Shown: positions 7,985-11,664 of the stretch, piece after piece
How positions within the stretch are numbered: position 1 is the stretch's first letter
Layout of the letters: the number at the start of each line of letters is the position of its first letter
DNA from: Arachnopeziza araneosa
Taxonomy: Eukaryota > Ascomycota > Leotiomycetes > Helotiales > Arachnopezizaceae
Direction of reading: 5' to 3'
DNA: 11,664 bases
NCBI GenBank assembly: GCA_003988855.1
Contig: QYAI01000359.1
Span: 1 to 11,664, forward strand
Made by a program: the position numbers and the translations under genes
Notes under the pieces: generated by a model
The model's input: only the letters and a program-made list of their open reading frames with translations
Databases searched by the model: none
What the model was told of the DNA's origin: nothing

Positions 7985-8520
7985 TTAAACTAATTGTAGA
8001 TCTATTAAAGGTTGTACAATAATAACATCTTGACATGTTCTTGAATTATAACTAGCTTTACTACAAGTACTATAGCGTCGTACGACTAAATTCTCGTCGC
8101 TTTGATTCTTTTCTTTTTGACGTCTGTCGCGTCGAATTTGCTTATCTACCTTAGTTTAACTAAGAATATCGTGCGCATTCTCGACAGTAAGTACACTTTC
8201 TTGACGAATACGTTTCTTTTTAGCTTTACGACGTTTACTAAGTGCTTTATTTGCTGAACGAAGTAAACGTATCTTAGCTTGTAACAAAGTTACCTTGTAA
8301 GCTGATAGCTTTGTTTTTTTTGCTAATAAAGCAACTGTCTCGAAAATAAGTGTTAGTAAGCTTTTTTAGTAACGAGCAATATGACTTTTAACTAAAGTTG
8401 TTTGTAACAGTGCTTTAGTTAATGTAACGGCACGAACACGAATATGGCTAGTCAAGAGGCATATAAGAGTGCGTTGATAGTCTGAGTATATTTGGCTTAT
8501 AGGCTAGCTGCGAAGGAAAA
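7985..8520 (-). pseudogene. C-terminal relic of a pogo/Fot1-type DDE transposase, RIP-like decay
   Basis: Read on the - strand, the AT-rich block gives the typical tail of fungal Fot1/pogo-family transposases. From about 8515 it reads QLAYKPN with STHSYMPLD, then (new frame near 8440) TKALLQTTLVKSHIARY, LLAKKTKLSAYKVTLLQAKI, LRSANKALSKRRKAKKKRIRQ, and SVLTVENAHDIL. It ends with QIRRDRRQKEK and a decayed zinc-knuckle-like YSTCSKASYNSRTCQ, with the stop at 7985-7987. Stops interrupt the frame after SYMPLD, after IARY and after AHDILS. Several fall where the family has Gln or Trp, as C-to-T changes of repeat-induced point mutation would produce. The DNA-binding domain and the catalytic DDE core are missing upstream. 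No terminal inverted repeats can be matched. Confidence 0.72.
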
Positions 8521-9040
8521 GAAGAATATGAGGAAAGAAAAACTACATAAGTGAGGTGTGCCTTATCTACAGTAGACTTCTCTCTCGCCCTAGTCCGAAT
8601 CGACTCTGAATGTGCCCTTTATTCTCCACACTTCGGAAATGAGGTCCTGTATGCCCGTGCTGTCCACACCTGACATTCAGTTCACGTGATATCCTGCTCA
8701 TCACAGAGACTCCATCGACCTAACATTATCTCTCGTAAAAATCTTAGAGCTGACCTACCAATAACTCTCGTAAAAATCATAGAATTAACGTTCAATTCCG
8801 AATTTTTTATACGGTACGGTAACCGTGATGCCCGCTAGTGCAGAACTTTGGAATTGACCGCCGCTTCTATTAACCCAAATCTTGTAAAACCCCACTAAAC
8901 CCATCAATAATTATATAACTAGTATAGCAGGCTGATAACTAGTATAGCAGGCTGGTAGCCCATCCAGGCAGAACCCATTTCCTAAACATTAAATCATTTG
9001 ATCACGTTAAACGAGCGTTATAGTGTGCTAATGCATATTC
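8521..9040. other. Gene-free region with short direct repeats
   Basis: No gene. It holds two near-identical 19-mers beginning CTCTCGTAAAAATC (8730-8748 and 8765-8783, one difference) and a perfect tandem duplication of 20 bp (8915-8934 and 8935-8954, unit starting ATAACTAGTATAGCAGG). It also has a CACGTG core near 8683 and GGTACGGTAACC (8814-8825). These look like debris of inactive repeats. Confidence 0.5.
8915..8954. repeat. Perfect two-copy tandem repeat, 20-bp unit
   Basis: Two identical adjacent 20-bp units (8915-8934, 8935-8954) starting ATAACTAGTATAGCAGG. A perfect duplication inside otherwise decayed sequence suggests a recent slippage event or the target-site scar of an element. Confidence 0.8.
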
Positions 9041-9368
9041 TCGAATTAACTTAACTTAACTTGATTCAAGTGTGCCCTGATTTGTCCCCGTACCGAGCCC
9101 CTGGCCTCGAGGGCAAGCCACTTGTACCGTCTGATCTGGGGCAAGACCGCTAGGTGTCTAGAGCGAGTGCGTTTCCTGATCCTCCTACCAGACTGGCTGT
9201 GGGTCGCCTGCAGCGTGCGCATCGTCATCTTCAGCCCTCTCTTTGGCTTTGCTTGGTGTGGGCTCACCTCAACAATTTGAAGTGGCTACATTTTAGCGCT
9301 CATATAAGCGCTAGCCTTGCAGAAATCTATGACATTGAGCAGAATGAAGCAGGCAGCAGTGCGAGATT
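9041..9368. other. GC-richer patch with open frames on both strands, no recognised gene
   Basis: The stretch begins with a short TTAAC tandem (9047-9061) and is clearly richer in G and C than the AT-rich DNA on its left. Open frames of 73-91 codons exist on both strands, but they lack an ATG start and show no motif or signal peptide that I recognise. A small hairpin TAGCGCT/AGCGCTA (about 9294-9313) is present. It may be a fragment of a repeat or a captured exon. I do not call a gene. Confidence 0.4.
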
Positions 9369-9515
9369 TATCCCCTCGACCGGTGAGACATTGCCAGCGC
9401 TAGCGGCCACATCAATGCGAAAAGGATGATTGGAGCAGTCTTGTTTTTATTTACCGAATTGGGGATATTCTTTGCTGCCCCCAGCGCTGGCAATGTCTCA
9501 TCAGTCGAGGGGATA
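9369..9515. repeat. 33-bp inverted repeat with 81-bp spacer
   Basis: The left arm 9369-9401 begins TATCCCCTCGAC and ends CCAGCGCT. The right arm 9483-9515 is its reverse complement with 31 of 33 positions identical. Both differences are transitions (C/T and G/A). The arms flank 81 bp with no coding potential. It could be a tiny non-autonomous element with terminal inverted repeats of 147 bp in total, or half of a folded-back element. I see no target-site duplication outside the arms. Confidence 0.8.
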
Positions 9516-9665
9516 CAGCTGAAAAGATTGAGAGCGATGAGAACATGAGAACAAAAAGGTAGTCTTCAATGAATTCATACCATCTCTAGCTGCCGAAAAC
9601 AGAAGTCTTCAAATTGCATTCCGTTCCTAAATAGCTATATCCTCATGCCTCCCTAAACATGCGTC

Positions 9666-10795
9666 TCAAAAGCAAAATAGCCCACTCACAGCCACAACAA
9701 TCAAACTCGCACCCCAAGAACTCAAAACTAACTCGCTGGCAGCACTGGCCTTCGTAGTCGTTACCGCAGCACCCGCCACAGTGGTCGTCCCCGATACACC
9801 CGTAGTAGCAGCAGCATTCTCCTCATTATAAGTCGCAGGCGTAATAACCGTCGTGTACGACGGGAAAAGCACCATTGTCGTCTTGGTCGTTCCCCAGGGC
9901 GGGACGGTCATGCTGCCTGCGACATCGCTCAGTGCTTGTGTGCCTGGCACGCCAGCTGGGAGAGCAAGTGGATTCCACCATTTCGTGCCTTCGATGGGGA
10001 GCTTGTATTTTGAGGCGCAGGTATCGGGCGCTGTATTGAGAATAGTGCAGTTACCGAGCGGCCCGCCGCCGGCCATGGATGCTATTTTTGAGTAGGAAAC
10101 TTGATCGGATTTTATCAATTTCTCTTGAGTTGCGAACCAGCTGTCGAAGCCGATGCTTGAGAGATTGGAGCTCGGGCAGATGTTAAAGATGTTTGAGAAT
10201 ACCTGACTTGTTTGGCAGCAATCGCAGTCGAAAACGCCAGAAGGATCGGGGCCGTTCCCAAGGGCTGAGCAGGCAGTCATAGAGGCTATCAGTTGGTCGG
10301 TCATGTTGCCATATACTTGTCCGAGATTGCACGCTTCATTCCATTGAGTTAGCAAGTTATCTGAGAGGAAATAAGGGAAGACGAACAGCAAGCACCCGGA
10401 GCTCCATCAGGAGCAGGATAGTACGGAATCGGATAAGTAAGGGTCGTCTGCTCCAAATCGGTTCCTGCAATATACTGCATTGCGGTTCCCTGATAACGAC
10501 ACGAATACGCCAGGTTCCAACAGCTTTGTAGCCAGCACCCGATATTTGTTGCCCAGTTTGCGGCTGAGCATGCTGCTGCGCAGTTCTCAAATTGCTTCGT
10601 GGAGGGGGCGAATTCCTGTATGCATACCTGGCCGCAATTTCCGAAATTTGTAGCGCTGGTTGCATAGCAGGATGTGTAACCTGAAGGGTCGACGCAACCT
10701 ACTCCTCCTGGATTAAGGTTCATTGCTTGTGAGTAGACAAGGGATGCGAAGAGCGCCGTGGAAATCAAGGCTTTGGAGAACATTTTGGCTGACAT
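9666..10795 (-). CDS. Cysteine-rich secreted protein, probably GPI-anchored; unknown family
   Basis: Two open stretches on the - strand must be joined: exon 1 10795-10387 and exon 2 10333-9666, giving 358 residues. I place a 53-bp phase-1 intron (10386-10334) with donor GTTCGT, a CTAAC branch site and acceptor ATGAAG; other joins are discussed under its own entry. The start MSAKMFSK (or Met5) gives a signal peptide ending near SQA (24). The mature N-terminus has cysteines at 34, 43, 54, 58, 72, 76, 87, 92 and 99, including CGQVC and CAAAC (two C-x3-C motifs 13 residues apart). Exon 2 adds FDCDCCQ, a central domain with KWWNPLALPAGVPG, three sequons, a Ser/Thr/Ala-rich stalk, and a hydrophobic tail, LVLSSWGASLIVVAVSGLF, ending FCF. 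This is the layout of a GPI-anchored wall or membrane protein. It is not a CFEM protein: the spacing and the key Asp differ. I do not recognise the family. Confidence 0.75.
10334..10386 (-). other. Probable intron of the cysteine-rich gene (boundaries uncertain)
   Basis: The upstream frame stops at 10349 and the downstream frame opens at 10391, so a splice (or an indel) is needed. GTTCGT (10386-10381) to ATGAAG (ending 10334) is 53 bp with a pyrimidine-rich stretch followed by TTGCTAACTC, a consensus branch site about 15 nt from the acceptor. A donor at 10395 (GTGCTT, 62 bp) with the same acceptor also keeps frame. The CTCAG acceptor would give introns of only 26-35 bp, too short for fungi. 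A real frameshift is the remaining alternative. Confidence 0.55.
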
Positions 10796-11097
10796 TCGCG
10801 ACACGATAGAGCTTTGAATAACAGAGAGTAAGAAACGGAAAGAAAGGAGAAAAGGCATAACACGAATGAAAAATGTTATTTCATCAAGCAAACGACTTGT
10901 GGAAATTAAGGCTTTTATGCGTGTGCAATTCGGCGCTTCACGCACCATTGGTGAGTCTCAGCCGCATTTTTACTTTTTCTATTTTCAGCCCACCATCTTG
11001 TTCTGGACGAAGGAGCTGCCCAATGTGTCCGCGCTTCTGAGACATCCTCGAGGGAGAGTTTAAGTTTAGAAGAGCGCTTTAGGAAATCTGGCTGCAA
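10796..11097 (-). promoter_or_regulatory. Upstream region of the cysteine-rich gene, TATA-like motif at 10912-10919
   Basis: On the - strand CATAAAAG (10919-10912) lies about 120 bp before the ATG at 10795, a plausible core promoter. The remainder up to 11097 shows no gene; the short frames on either strand have no recognisable content. Confidence 0.35.
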
Positions 11098-11470
11098 ACG
11101 CAACTTAGACTATGTTTTAACAAGTTGAACGAATTTATTAATAATACTTGTGGCAATGTTATTGTAATGGGGCAGGACGTGCTTCCGGGTGTCTAGGTTT
11201 TTCCGAGCCGGAAAAAGCATGGGCACGTGCTGCACAAGTTGTTACATGAGAGAAACGCCCGACTTTTAGCATAGAATAGAACCTTCTTCTTCTATATTTT
11301 GCACCTTGATTTTACGAGTCTAGTACTACCTATTATCAGTAGTACACAAGCGATTGCTCTAACTTTATTCTTTTTTTTATTACGCTGTAATAAAGTTTTT
11401 TTTAGTAAAGAAATAATCGAAGTAGTATAACAGTCGCTTTTTCTAAGTAGCGCTAGGTACTAAGATAGTT
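11098..11470. other. AT-rich gene-free region with hairpins
   Basis: No gene. Structures present: a nested inverted repeat at 11172-11233 (listed separately), a stem GTACTAC/GTAGTAC around 11323-11345, and a two-level hairpin at 11361-11397 (AACTTTATT with AATAAAGTT outside, TATTAC with GTAATA inside). The T/A-rich sequence from about 11280 to 11440 resembles RIP-mutated repeat DNA. Confidence 0.5.
11172..11233. repeat. Nested inverted repeat
   Basis: The outer arms GCAGGACGTGC (11172-11182) and GCACGTGCTGC (11223-11233) pair at 10 of 11 positions. An inner perfect 8-bp stem, TTTTTCCG (11198-11205) with CGGAAAAA (11209-11216), has a three-base loop. Together they could extrude as a small cruciform. 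Confidence 0.55.
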
Positions 11471-11664
11471 GTCACGGGTTAGACCCGGTTGTCAGGACCT
11501 AGGCCTGAGGGCCTAGGCAGGAATTGAGGCAGCACCCGAAGTTGACTTCTTTGATAAAAGAGATAAGATCAGCATGGCGATCGCCAGAACTATCGATGAC
11601 ACTATCGATAACACTATCGATAGAACTATTGATTGACTATTGACAGAGACTATTGGAAAGAAGA
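11471..11664. repeat. Possible edge of a repeat element, with palindromes and a microsatellite
   Basis: Composition shifts abruptly from AT-rich to GC-richer at TGTCACGGGTTAGACCCGG (from 11471). This resembles the TG-starting edge of a fungal LTR, though no matching CA end or primer-binding site can be seen in the window. Inside are a stem CCTAGGCC/GGCCTAGG (about 11499-11518), a perfect 12-bp palindrome TGGCGATCGCCA (11575-11586), and the ACTATYGAT tandem array. The element, if real, continues past the window end. Confidence 0.3.
11589..11660. repeat. Degenerate tandem array, unit about 12 bp (ACTATYGAT...)
   Basis: Six consecutive units start at 11589, 11601, 11613, 11625, 11636 and 11649. 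The first three share ACTATCGAT; the later ones carry ACTATTGA or ACTATTGG, as if decaying by C-to-T change. Unit length varies from 11 to 13 bp. The array runs almost to the window edge and may continue. Confidence 0.75.

Noticed and set aside
9154..9429. 91-codon frame on the + strand
   Set aside because: It starts at GTG, runs into the inverted repeat, and shows no recognised domain.
9853..10095. 80-codon frame on the + strand
   Set aside because: It is antisense to the cysteine-rich gene's second exon, which has the stronger protein features.
9666..10795. CFEM-domain protein
   Set aside because: The cysteine spacing does not match the CFEM pattern, and the aspartate before the third-cysteine cluster needed for haem binding is not in place.
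11589..11660. Tandem array considered as a CRISPR array
   Set aside because: Units are about 12 bp with no unique spacers, and the genome is fungal.

Overview
The window looks like nuclear DNA of a filamentous ascomycete (Pezizomycotina), possibly a plant-associated leotiomycete-type fungus. The reasons are genes with short 44-102 bp introns (GT..AG, CTAAC-like branch sites), an Egh16-type secreted protein, a secreted GH43 arabinanase, and AT-rich transposon debris that looks RIP-mutated. The genus is a guess; nothing in the sequence fixes it.

Layout. Positions 1-1300 hold no supported gene, only small palindromes and the promoter of the first gene. Four genes look intact: (1) an Egh16/GAS-like secreted protein, + strand, three exons, 1301-2107; (2) a GH43 endo-1,5-alpha-L-arabinanase, + strand, five exons, 3164-4383; (3) an intronless secreted alpha/beta hydrolase of the platelet-activating-factor-acetylhydrolase-like type, + strand, 6552-7697; (4) a cysteine-rich, probably GPI-anchored surface protein of unknown family, - strand, probably two exons, 9666-10795. 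Between genes 2 and 3 is a graveyard. It holds an orphan NACHT (NLR-type) fragment on the - strand at about 4745-5120. It also holds a decayed GH35-like beta-galactosidase N-terminus (5490-5860) running straight into the middle of a decayed MFS sugar permease (5852-6390), both on the + strand.

Between genes 3 and 4 lies an AT-rich stretch carrying the C-terminal part of a degenerate pogo/Fot1-type transposase on the - strand (7985-8520). It is followed by short tandem repeats, a more GC-rich patch, and a 33-bp inverted repeat (9369-9401 / 9483-9515). The right end (11100-11664) contains nested hairpins, an AT-rich block, and from about 11471 a GC-richer segment with palindromes that ends in an ACTATYGAT microsatellite; this may be the start of a repeat element.

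Functionally, all four intact genes encode proteins entering the secretory pathway. The arabinanase and the dead galactosidase-permease pair fit attack on the neutral side chains of plant pectin. The permease/galactosidase arm has been lost by deletion and frameshifts. I did not find a convincing new multigene system. The best leads are the deletion-fused relic, the N-terminal histidine of the Egh16-like protein, and the unrecognised cysteine-rich surface protein.
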